NCBI RefSeq assembly: GCF_004320525.1
Contig: NZ_SIHX01000017.1
Span: forward strand, 1-60,174
Length of the DNA stretch: 60,174 nt
Source of the DNA: Arthrobacter sp. S39
GTDB taxonomy: Bacteria > Actinomycetota > Actinomycetes > Actinomycetales > Micrococcaceae
Reading direction: 5' to 3'
Shown here piece after piece: positions 47,408 to 54,677 of the stretch; the stretch's first letter is position 1, and the number at the start of each line of letters is the position of its first letter. The position numbers were made by a program, and so were the translations under genes. A model generated the notes under the pieces. The model was not told where the DNA came from and searched no databases. It worked only from the letters and a program-made list of their open reading frames with translations.

Positions 47408-49636
47408 ATGACCCAGACTCCGCTGCAGGATTCCGCAACTTCTTCCCTCACGCCGCCGGTCGCCAGGAAGGTGCCGCACGAGCGGACGCACCACGGCGAC
47501 ACTTTCGTGGACAACTACGAGTGGCTGCGCGAGAAGGAATCCCCCGAGGTGGTGGAGCACCTGAAGGCAGAGAACGCCTACCAGGAGGCCGTCACCGCGC
47601 ACCAGGAGCCGCTGCGGGAGGCCATTTTCCAGGAAATCAAGGGCCGGACGCAGGAGACAGACTTGTCTGTCCCGAACCGCAAGGACGGCTGGTGGTACTT
47701 CAGCCGCTCGGTTGAAGGCAAGGAGTACGGCATCCAGTGCCGGGTACGCGCGCAGGACACCGGCAACCCCGTGGCCGACTGGACTCCCCCGGCAGTGGAG
47801 GCCGGCGTCGAAATCCCCGGCGAGGAAGTGCTGCTGGACGGCAACATCGAAGCCGAAGGCAAGCCGTTCTTCTCGGTGGGCGGCTCGGCCGTCACCGTGG
47901 ACGGGAACCTCTACGCCTACGCCGTGGACAACTCCGGCGACGAACGCTTCACCCTCCGCATCAAGGACCTCCGCACCGGCGAGCTCCTGCCGGACGTCAT
48001 CGAGAACATCTTCTACGGCGTCAGCTTCTCCCCCGACGGCACCCGCATCTTCTACACCGTGGTGGACGATTCCTGGCGCCCGTACCAGGTCAAGTCCCAC
48101 GTGCTGGGCACGCCCGTCACCGACGATGAGGTGATTTACCAGGAGGACGACGTCGCCATGTGGCTGGGCTTTGAGCTCTCCTCGGACAGGCGTTACCTCG
48201 TGCTGGGCATCGGCTGCTCCGAGTACAGCGAAACCCGCCTGCTGAGCTTTGATGATCCGACGGCGGCGCTCACCACCGTGATTTCGCGCGACGAGCGCGT
48301 GCTCTACGAGGCGGAGCCCTTCCTGCTCACCGGCCAGGACGGCGAAAAACACGAGCGGATCGTCATCACGCACAACAGGAACGCCGTGAACTCCATGGTC
48401 TCCCTGATCGACCCGGCCGAGCTCGCCAAGCCGCTGGCCGAGCAGCACTGGAGCACCGTCGTCGGGCATTCCGACGACGTCCGCATCAACGGTGCCGGGG
48501 TCACCTCCACGCACCTGATCGTGTCCATCCGCAAGGACACCATCGAACGGGTCCAGGTGATGGGGCTGGCCGGGCTGGGGACACCCGCGCAGGAACCGCC
48601 GGTGGAGCCGGCGTTCGACGAAGAGCTGTACACGGCCGGTGTCGGCGGTTCGGACTACGAGGCCCCGGTGATCCGGCTGGGCTACACCAGCTACTTCACG
48701 CCGTCGCGGGTGTACGACTTTGTCCTGCCCACCCCGGCCCAGCCCGCGGGCGAACTGCTGCTGCGCAAGGAAAGCCCGGTGCTGGGCGGCTATGACGGCA
48801 GCGATTACGTGGCCACCCGAGAATGGGCGACGGCGGCGGACGGCACCCGCATTCCGCTCTCGGTCCTGCGGCACAAGTCAGTCAAGCAGGATTCGACGGC
48901 GGCTGGCTTGGTGTACGGGTACGGCTCGTATGAGCTGAGCATGGACCCCGGTTTTGGCATCGCGCGGCTGTCACTGCTGGACCGTGGCGTGGTGTTCGTC
49001 ATTGCGCACATCCGCGGCGGCGGCGAGCTGGGCCGGCACTGGTACGAGGACGGCAAGAAGCTCACCAAGATGAATACGTTCACCGACTTTGTGGATGCCA
49101 CCGACTGGCTGGCCACCTCCGGCTGGGTGGATCCGTCCCGGATTGCGGCCCTGGGCGGCTCGGCGGGCGGACTGCTGATGGGCGCGGTGGCCAACCTGGC
49201 GCCGGAAAAGTACGCCGCGGTGGTGGCACAGGTGCCGTTCGTGGACGCCCTCACCACCATCCTGGACCCGGAGCTTCCGCTGTCCGCGCTGGAATGGGAG
49301 GAATGGGGCAATCCGATCACGGACCCCGAGGTCTATGACTACATGAAGTCCTACTCGCCGTACGAGAATGTGCACGAGGTGGCCTACCCCAAGGTCGCCG
49401 CGGTGACGTCGTTCAACGACACCCGGGTGCTGTACGTGGAGCCTGCCAAGTGGGTCCAGGAGCTGCGCAACAAGACCACCGGGGACCAGCCGATTCTTAT
49501 GAAGATCGAGATGGACGGCGGCCACGGCGGCGCGTCAGGGCGTTATGTCCAGTGGCGTGAGCGGGCGTGGGACTATGCGTTCATCGCCGATTCGGTCGGC
49601 GCCACCCAGCTGCTCCCCGGGGCCGGCCTGAAATAG
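47408..49636 (+). CDS. ptrB: Oligopeptidase B-like S9 serine peptidase
   Basis: 742 aa from ATG 47408. N-terminal seven-bladed propeller (about 70-440: DNYEWLREKESPEVVEHLKAEN, then SRSVEGKEYGIQCRV) and C-terminal alpha/beta-hydrolase domain: nucleophile GGSAGGLLMGA (Ser585), Asp in FNDTRVLYVEPAKW and His in GGHGGASGR. Such enzymes cut short peptides after Lys/Arg. TATATT at 47396-47401 lies six bases before the ATG, suggesting a leaderless mRNA; no typical ribosome site at normal distance. Confidence 0.93.
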   Translation: MTQTPLQDSATSSLTPPVARKVPHERTHHGDTFVDNYEWLREKESPEVVEHLKAENAYQEAVTAHQEPLREAIFQEIKGRTQETDLSVPNRKDGWWYFSRSVEGKEYGIQCRVRAQDTGNPVADWTPPAVEAGVEIPGEEVLLDGNIEAEGKPFFSVGGSAVTVDGNLYAYAVDNSGDERFTLRIKDLRTGELLPDVIENIFYGVSFSPDGTRIFYTVVDDSWRPYQVKSHVLGTPVTDDEVIYQEDDVAMWLGFELSSDRRYLVLGIGCSEYSETRLLSFDDPTAALTTVISRDERVLYEAEPFLLTGQDGEKHERIVITHNRNAVNSMVSLIDPAELAKPLAEQHWSTVVGHSDDVRINGAGVTSTHLIVSIRKDTIERVQVMGLAGLGTPAQEPPVEPAFDEELYTAGVGGSDYEAPVIRLGYTSYFTPSRVYDFVLPTPAQPAGELLLRKESPVLGGYDGSDYVATREWATAADGTRIPLSVLRHKSVKQDSTAAGLVYGYGSYELSMDPGFGIARLSLLDRGVVFVIAHIRGGGELGRHWYEDGKKLTKMNTFTDFVDATDWLATSGWVDPSRIAALGGSAGGLLMGAVANLAPEKYAAVVAQVPFVDALTTILDPELPLSALEWEEWGNPITDPEVYDYMKSYSPYENVHEVAYPKVAAVTSFNDTRVLYVEPAKWVQELRNKTTGDQPILMKIEMDGGHGGASGRYVQWRERAWDYAFIADSVGATQLLPGAGLK

Positions 49637-49653
49637 GTCCATCGGACCCCTGG

Positions 49654-49707
49654 ATCTCGACAGGCTCGATCACCGGAAGAATCCGGTGGTTGAGCCTGTC
49701 GAAACCC
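49654..49707. repeat. GAGCCTGTCGA family, inverted pair
   Basis: CTCGACAGGCTCGATCACCGG and the inverse GGTGGTTGAGCCTGTCGAAA face each other with an 8-base gap after ptrB, so RNA from this region can form a strong hairpin. Confidence 0.85.
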
Positions 49708-49742
49708 GGCTCAGGCGGGCCGCAACGGCGAGGCAGGGCCGG

Positions 49743-50192
49743 TCAGGTGTTGGGATGCTCTGCCAGGTGCTTGGCCAAGGCTTTGAGGTTGCCCCGGAGC
49801 GACCGGCCCAGGATGAAACTCACCAGCGGGGCTGGCACCTTGTCCAGGAATCCCAACCCGGACCTGACCTCAATCAGCTCCGTAAGACGCGTGCCGCCGT
49901 CGACCGGTTCCAGCATGAACGTCACGGTGATGTCGCGCTGTCCTTCGACCGAGCGGGACACCATCCGCCGGGGTGGTTGGAAGTCCGTGTACTCGACGGT
50001 CCAGTCGGAGCGCTGTCCCATGTAGCTGCTCGTGCCCCGCCCCCTGGTTCCCAACCCCACCGGGCCATCACCCACCTGCCCGGACGCAACGACAAACCGA
50101 TCAAAGACCGCGAGGTTTTCGAACCTGGACAGGAAGTCAAAGACCTCCTGCTGCGGACGGGCAATGTGAACGCTTTCTTCTACGACTGGCAT
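49743..50192 (-). CDS. SRPBCC-family protein, paralogue 2
   Basis: ATG 50192 with AAGGAG upstream; 149 aa. START-like fold: MPVVEESVHIARPQQEVFDFL, VGLGTRGRGTSS, and LEPVDGGTRLTELIEV. The first 13 residues are identical to those of the gene at 50260, and the DNA around both starts is nearly identical. Most likely a recent duplicate with a diverged ligand pocket. Ligand unknown. Confidence 0.83.
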   Translation of the reverse strand: MPVVEESVHIARPQQEVFDFLSRFENLAVFDRFVVASGQVGDGPVGLGTRGRGTSSYMGQRSDWTVEYTDFQPPRRMVSRSVEGQRDITVTFMLEPVDGGTRLTELIEVRSGLGFLDKVPAPLVSFILGRSLRGNLKALAKHLAEHPNT

Positions 50193-50259
50193 GGCAATGC
50201 TCCTTGGACTCGCCCGGACAGTCAACGGGGCGGGCCAGTGACCCTCAATCGAATAATGC

Positions 50260-50724
50260 TTACGCTTCGGTGCCCAGCTCCGGATGCTCGGCCAGCAGTT
50301 CCGCCAGTGTCTCAAGGTTGGCGCGGACTGTCCTGGCCTGGGCTTTCTCAACCAGCCGGTCGGCAAGTTTCCCGAACACCCCGCCGAGGCCGGACGCTGC
50401 GTCGATCCGGTAGTTGAGCCGGGTCCCGTCGCCTTCGGGCTCAAGGGTGGTGGTGATGGTGAACTCCAGCGGACCGTCCACCGAGCGGGACACGATGCGG
50501 CCCGGGGGCTCATATTCCGTGATCTCCGCTGTCCAGTCGAACTTCCTGCCCATCACCTTGCTTGACCCCTGCGCGCGGGTGCCCACCGCTTCGGGAACAC
50601 CGCCAATGGTTTCCGCGTGCAGAACCGACGAGTCCCAGACCGGAATGTTTTCGTTCTTCGACACAAAATTGAACACGTCCTGCGGAGGACGGGCAATGTG
50701 GACACTTTCTTCTACGACTGGCAT
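50260..50724 (-). CDS. SRPBCC-family protein, paralogue 1
   Basis: ATG 50724 with AAGGAGAG upstream; 154 aa. START-like fold: MPVVEESVHIARPPQDVFNFV, VGTRAQGSSKVMGRKF, and TTTLEPEGDGTRLNYRIDAA. It is upstream of its paralogue on the same strand, with 67 bases between stop and next start. Role unknown; a hydrophobic small-molecule binding protein is likely. Confidence 0.83.
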   Translation of the reverse strand: MPVVEESVHIARPPQDVFNFVSKNENIPVWDSSVLHAETIGGVPEAVGTRAQGSSKVMGRKFDWTAEITEYEPPGRIVSRSVDGPLEFTITTTLEPEGDGTRLNYRIDAASGLGGVFGKLADRLVEKAQARTVRANLETLAELLAEHPELGTEA

Positions 50725-50870
50725 GGGAAGCTCTCCTTGAACACACCTGTTGCCAGCCCGGCTTGGCCGGCAGTCTAGGCACAGCGCCAGTGTGGCCCGG
50801 AGGCATTGGGTCGTCAAGGGGTCGACGCCCAGCCGGCGTAGGCGGGCACCACCTGCTGCCTGCGCCCTCC

Positions 50871-50930
50871 ATCGGTTGCTCCATAGGCGCCGTTTTGGGC
50901 GGTCATAACGGCCGTTACGGAGCAATCGAT
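50871..50930. repeat. ATCGATTGCTCC palindromic repeat, complete copy
   Basis: Arms ATCGGTTGCTCC (50871-50882) and GGAGCAATCGAT (50919-50930, one mismatch), with an inner CGCCGTT/AACGGCC pairing. It lies between the GNAT stop and the SRPBCC start. A truncated copy is at 23480. Confidence 0.8.
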
Positions 50931-50934
50931 CGGT

Positions 50935-51513
50935 CTATGAGTGGCTCCGCGCCTGCCACTCATCGGCCAGGACCGCATAGATGAGCTCCGTGGCCCACTG
51001 GCCTTTGTAGTGCCATTTGTCCACATGGCGGGCTTCGAGCCGCATCCCGAGCCGTTCGCAGAGACCTGCTGATGCAGTGTTGAGGGCATCCAGCCGCGCC
51101 TCGATCCGGTGAAAACCAAGTTCGCCGAACCCCAGGTCCAGCACGGCGGCAGCCGCTTCGGTGCCGTAGCCCTTGCCGCGGGCTGCCGGGGCCAGGGTCC
51201 AGCCCACCTCGCCCTGGCCACGGCCCGGCAGCCATTTGAGGACCACCTCGCCCATCAGGCCCGGCTGCCCCTTGGCCTCGATGGCCAGGCACACCCAGTC
51301 GCCCTCTTTTTCAAACACGAAGTTGGCGTACTTGCCCACCCGCTCCATGGACTGCGTGTAGCTTTTGGCCGGTCCCGGCAGGAAACGGGCCGTCTCCGGC
51401 ATCGAATGGTACGCATGGAACGCGTTCAGGTCGCGGCCGTCGAAGCGGCGCAGGACCAGCCGCTCCGTGCGGAGGGGCAAGGCGATGGCGGGCATGGTGT
51501 GGGGTTGCGTCAT
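50935..51513 (-). CDS. GNAT acetyltransferase (RimJ/RimL type)
   Basis: 192 aa from ATG 51513. It opens with LRTERLVLRRFDGRDLNAFH; the acetyl-CoA loop reads APAARGKGYGTEAAAAVLDLGF and is followed by HRIEARLDALNTASAGLCERLGM. These are the RimJ/RimL and aminoglycoside-type GNAT hallmarks. The substrate may be a protein N-terminus or small amine. Its ribosome site falls within the GAGCCTGTCGA-type tandem repeat, so translation signals come from repeat sequence. Confidence 0.88.
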   Translation of the reverse strand: MTQPHTMPAIALPLRTERLVLRRFDGRDLNAFHAYHSMPETARFLPGPAKSYTQSMERVGKYANFVFEKEGDWVCLAIEAKGQPGLMGEVVLKWLPGRGQGEVGWTLAPAARGKGYGTEAAAAVLDLGFGELGFHRIEARLDALNTASAGLCERLGMRLEARHVDKWHYKGQWATELIYAVLADEWQARSHS

Positions 51514-51626
51514 GGGATCTCGACAGGCTCGATCACCGGACGGACAGGCTCGATCACCGGACCGACAGGCTCGATCACCGGACCGACAGGCTCGATCACC
51601 GGACGGACAGGCTCGATCACCGGGAG
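51514..51626. repeat. 21-bp tandem repeat of the GAGCCTGTCGA family, five units
   Basis: GACAGGCTCGATCACCGGAC starts at 51522, 51543, 51564, 51585 and 51606, an exact 21-base period. The unit is a shortened form of the family found at 22058. The last unit contains the ackA stop codon. Confidence 0.9.
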
Positions 51627-52774
51627 CCGACGACGGCGGCAGTCGCCTCCGCGATGGCGCGCTCCTCGTCGGTGGGAACCACGAGAACGGGGATGGCGGA
51701 CTCCGCCGTGGAAATGACGCGCGGTTCCTTGGACCGCTGACTGTTCAGGCCGGCGTCGAGCTCTATGCCCAGCGCACCCAGCTTCGCCGCCACCAGGGCA
51801 CGGAACTGGTGCGAGTTCTCGCCGATGCCGGCGGTGAACACGAGGGCCTTGGCTCCCCCGACGGCCACGTGGTAGCCGCCGATGTACTTGGCCAGCCGGT
51901 ACGACGTGACCGCGAGCGCCGTCGCAGCGCGGGCGTCGCCGGACTCGGACGCTTCCACCACCGAGCGCATGTCGTTGTTGCCGGCGAGCCCCTTCAGGCC
52001 TGATTCGCGGTTGAGCATGCTGTCGATGTCCTCCGGTGTCCACCCCTGACGGCCGAGGAAGACCAGGATGGAGGGGTCAAGGTCGCCCGAGCGGGTACCC
52101 ATCACGAGGCCTTCCAGCGGGGTGAAGCCCATGGACGTGTCCACGGACTTGCCGCCCCGGATGGCCGTGACGGAGGCGCCGTTCCCCAGGTGGGCGATCA
52201 CGCCGTCGAACTCCTCCACCGGCAGGTCCAGCAGCGCGGCGGCCCGGTGCGTCACGTATTCGTGCGAGGTGCCGTGGAAGCCGTAGCGGCGGATCCCGTG
52301 GTTGGTGTAGAGCTCGTCCGGCACCGCGTAGCGCCAGGCGTGCTCGGGCAGGGTGCGGTGGAAGGCGGTATCGAACACGGCAACCTGCGGCAGGTCCGGC
52401 CACTTCTTGCTGATGGCGCGGATGCCCAGCACGTTCGCTGGGTTGTGAAGCGGCGCCAGCGGATTGAGGCGCTCGATGGCGCGGGTGATCTCGTTGTCGA
52501 TCAGCACGGGCTCGGCGAACCGCTCGCCGCCGTGCACCACCCGGTGGCCGACTGCCGCGAGTTCGAGGTCCCCGAGTTCCGCGTGGATGGCGGCGTCCAC
52601 CTGTTCCAGCGCCTCAGCGTGGTCGCGCGGGCCTTCGATTTCGCCGTCCCCGTCGCCGCCGTTGCCCATACCGATCTTTTCGATCAGCCCTTCGGTCAGC
52701 ACACTGCCGGCCGCGACGTCGCGGACCTGGTACTTGAGCGAGGACGAGCCGGAATTGATGACGAGCACGAGCAC
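51617..52774 (-). CDS. ackA: Acetate kinase
   Basis: I start at GTG 52774 (AGGAGG upstream), giving 385 aa. Motifs: VINSGSSSLKYQV at the N-terminus, HRVVHGGERF, VAVFDTAFHRTLPEHAWRYA, HGIRRYGFHGTSHEYV, HLGNGASVTAIRGGKSVDTSMGFTPLEGLVMGTRSGDLDP, and FTAGIGENSHQFR. All acetate-kinase signatures are present. It converts acetyl phosphate and ADP to acetate and ATP, working with Pta. Pta is on the same strand but separated by opposite-strand genes. The stop codon lies in the 21-bp tandem repeat. Confidence 0.96.
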   Translation of the reverse strand: MLVLVINSGSSSLKYQVRDVAAGSVLTEGLIEKIGMGNGGDGDGEIEGPRDHAEALEQVDAAIHAELGDLELAAVGHRVVHGGERFAEPVLIDNEITRAIERLNPLAPLHNPANVLGIRAISKKWPDLPQVAVFDTAFHRTLPEHAWRYAVPDELYTNHGIRRYGFHGTSHEYVTHRAAALLDLPVEEFDGVIAHLGNGASVTAIRGGKSVDTSMGFTPLEGLVMGTRSGDLDPSILVFLGRQGWTPEDIDSMLNRESGLKGLAGNNDMRSVVEASESGDARAATALAVTSYRLAKYIGGYHVAVGGAKALVFTAGIGENSHQFRALVAAKLGALGIELDAGLNSQRSKEPRVISTAESAIPVLVVPTDEERAIAEATAAVVGSR

Positions 52775-52883
52775 TGGGGCCTCCTGAGCCTTGCTTCGGA
52801 TGCTGCCGGGGCAGCGGTGGGCGTCACGCCGGAGCCTGGCACAGCACTCCGCACTGCCCACTTTAGTAGCCAGCCTTCAGTTT

Positions 52884-52911
52884 TGTATTTGAGAATCATT
52901 CTCATTAGACT
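52884..52911 (+). promoter_or_regulatory. Zur-box promoter, probably leaderless
   Basis: TGAGAATCATTCTCA (52890-52904) is a perfect 7-1-7 palindrome matching actinobacterial Zur boxes. It sits between TTGTAT (52884-52889) and TAGACT (52906-52911). The next ATG (52919) is seven bases downstream, consistent with a leaderless transcript induced by zinc starvation. Confidence 0.78.
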
Positions 52912-52918
52912 GACTGGC

Positions 52919-54052
52919 ATGCATCTCACCGTGATCAGCTCCTTGGACGCCCTCTGCCGCCAGCAGGCCTGCGAGGCCATGGCGGCCGCGAATGCCCAGG
53001 CCGTGTTGGTCCTCCACGATCTGCTGGAGAACGGGCTCGTCATCCGCAGGATCTTCACCAACGGCGCACTTGTGGAACGCACGGAAACGCAGCTGGAGCA
53101 CGGCTGCCTGAGCTGTACGATCCGGCTCGACGTGGTTCCCACTGTGGAACGGCTACTGGAGCGCGGCGAAGAAATGGTGATCATCGGTCTCCCGCCGGGA
53201 GTGTCCTCCGAATCGGCCATCGGGGCATTACGGCGGGGGCTGCCCCACAGCGTCACGGTTGATTCCGCGGTCCTGGCCTGCGCGCCGGACACCCTGGAGG
53301 ACCATCTCTGGGACAAACACACGCTGTTCGAATCCGGGTTCACGCCAGTCCCGGAGGACCACCGGACGCCCGGCGAATTCCTCATCGGCGAGCTCTGCTT
53401 CAACGACACCGCCCTGCTCGCCGAACCCGCCCTCGTTCCGGTGGACGCCGCCCTGCGCCGCCGCGGCATCCAGCTGGTCCGGGAACTGGCACCGCACGCG
53501 GACGTGGTGGTGGACCCCGCAGAGATCCGCACCGGCCGCCACGACTACCAGGAGGCACGGTGCCGGACCGTCCCAGGTTCCGTGCGGATCCCGGCCGCGG
53601 TATCGGCGTCGCCCTTCACCACCGTCACCCACCGGGCCGGGCGGCCGCTGCACCCGGAGCGGTTCCGGGACGCGCTGGCCTCCCTCGCAGAGGGCTGCTG
53701 CTGGCTGCGCGGCCGGCTGTGGATCGCCGCCGCACCCCGCTGCCGGATCGCCATCCAGGGCATCGGCCCGCTGGTATGGCTGGAAAACACGGGGCCGTGG
53801 CTGGCGGACCGGGAGGCCAGTGCAGCACCGGATCACCTGGACAACGTGGACGCCCGCCTGGACTGGCATCCGGAGCACGGCGACCGCTGCACCGTGATCG
53901 CGGCGACCGGTGAGGGACTCGATCCCGCCGAAATCGCCGGGCTGCTGGCTGGCTGCGAACTCACGGACGCGGAAATGGACGCCGGATTCGCCGCACTGGC
54001 GGACCCGTTCCAGCTGGACCCCGCGCCGCACTTCGCGCCGCACTCAAACTGA
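52919..54052 (+). CDS. Mrf-like / CobW-family protein without Walker A P-loop
   Basis: 377 aa from ATG 52919 (a much longer frame upstream is antisense to ackA). The CobW-like metal motif is HGCLSCTIR (Cys63 and Cys66), and the C-terminal CobW domain reads GRPLHPERFRDALASLAEGC, then GRLWIAAAP, then DRCTVIAATGEGLDPAEI. The P-loop of true CobW GTPases is missing; the N-terminus reads MHLTVISSLDALCRQQACEA. This resembles my recollection of mycobacterial Mrf, which recruits a ribosome hibernation factor under zinc starvation. Zur-box promoter and the cysteine-free L36 downstream support a zinc-starvation role. Confidence 0.8.
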   Translation: MHLTVISSLDALCRQQACEAMAAANAQAVLVLHDLLENGLVIRRIFTNGALVERTETQLEHGCLSCTIRLDVVPTVERLLERGEEMVIIGLPPGVSSESAIGALRRGLPHSVTVDSAVLACAPDTLEDHLWDKHTLFESGFTPVPEDHRTPGEFLIGELCFNDTALLAEPALVPVDAALRRRGIQLVRELAPHADVVVDPAEIRTGRHDYQEARCRTVPGSVRIPAAVSASPFTTVTHRAGRPLHPERFRDALASLAEGCCWLRGRLWIAAAPRCRIAIQGIGPLVWLENTGPWLADREASAAPDHLDNVDARLDWHPEHGDRCTVIAATGEGLDPAEIAGLLAGCELTDAEMDAGFAALADPFQLDPAPHFAPHSN

Positions 54053-54101
54053 CCCACCAGACCCCGCAAGCCCAGCCACCAACAAAAAAAGGAGCACCAC
54101 C

Positions 54102-54224
54102 ATGAAAGTCAGAAACTCCCTTCGCGCCCTGAAGAAGGTTCCCGGCGCACAGATCGTCCGACGCCGGGGCCGCACCTTTGTGATCAACAAAAAGGACCCG
54201 CGGATGAAGGCCCGCCAGGGCTAG
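54102..54224 (+). CDS. rpmJ2: Ribosomal protein L36, zinc-free paralogue
   Basis: 40 aa from ATG 54102 after AAAGGAG. It reads MKVRNSLRALKKVPGAQIVR and ends with MKARQG, the L36 pattern. The three Cys and one His that bind zinc in ordinary L36 are absent, so this is the C-minus form that replaces the zinc form when zinc is scarce and frees zinc. It lies 49 bases after the Mrf-like gene, in the likely Zur-controlled operon. Confidence 0.92.
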   Translation: MKVRNSLRALKKVPGAQIVRRRGRTFVINKKDPRMKARQG

Positions 54225-54319
54225 GCAGCCGCCCACCTCGCCGGGCGTCTGCCGTTGCGTTGGCAGCGGCAGGCGCCTAGAGTCGGCGGACACGCAGCAC
54301 CACGCAGAGAGGGACTTCC

Positions 54320-54586
54320 ATGACGAACGGCACCACTCAGCCCGACAACACCGAGCCTGACGCCACCGGCTCCGGCAGCACCGGGTCAGGCACGAAGGAC
54401 CCCACCGGCGTCGAGGGCGGCAACCCCGCGCTGGACGACACCGGGAAACCCAAGGCCGAGGAGCTGGGCGACGCCGCCGAGCAGCCCAAGGATCCCGAAA
54501 ACCTGGACCTCACGCCGGAGGCACTGTCCGACGAGCCCGCCAAGGAAGAGGACCCGGACAGCCTGGCCAAACCCGAAAACAGCTGA
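54320..54586 (+). CDS. Small acidic protein (88 aa)
   Basis: ATG 54320 with AGAGAGGGA upstream. The product is rich in Asp, Glu, Thr, Gly and Pro with no Cys or hydrophobic core; it reads TEPDATGSGSTGSGTKDPTG and later LDLTPEALSDEPAKEEDPDS. It is likely disordered and soluble. TAGAGT at 54280-54285 may be its own -10. Not recognised as a family. Confidence 0.55.
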   Translation: MTNGTTQPDNTEPDATGSGSTGSGTKDPTGVEGGNPALDDTGKPKAEELGDAAEQPKDPENLDLTPEALSDEPAKEEDPDSLAKPENS

Positions 54587-54601
54587 CCGCCCTACCAGGA
54601 A

Positions 54602-54666
54602 GCAACGCGGGGTCACTCCACGCCCAATGTGGGGCCCGAATTGGGCCTGTAGTGACCCCGCGTTGC
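54602..54666. terminator. Palindrome with GCAACGCGGGGTCACT arms, bidirectional terminator-like
   Basis: Perfect 16-bp outer arms at 54602-54617 and 54651-54666, plus inner 7-bp arms GCCCAAT/ATTGGGC (54622-54628, 54640-54646). It lies between the convergent stops of the acidic protein and pta. Outer arms are identical to the ends of the 44789 element. Confidence 0.7.
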
Positions 54667-54677
54667 TTTGAAAAGCC

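Noticed and set aside
51514..51626. 21-bp tandem array as a possible CRISPR
   Set aside because: The units abut with no spacers and the unit matches an intergenic repeat family; no cas genes are present.
52190..52918. Upstream extension of the Mrf-like frame to 52190
   Set aside because: The extension is antisense to ackA; the Zur promoter and ATG 52919 give a better start.
53326..53335. GTTCGAATCC, resembling a tRNA T-arm
   Set aside because: It lies inside the Mrf-like coding region in good frame, and no acceptor stem, anticodon arm or CCA-like end can be drawn around it.
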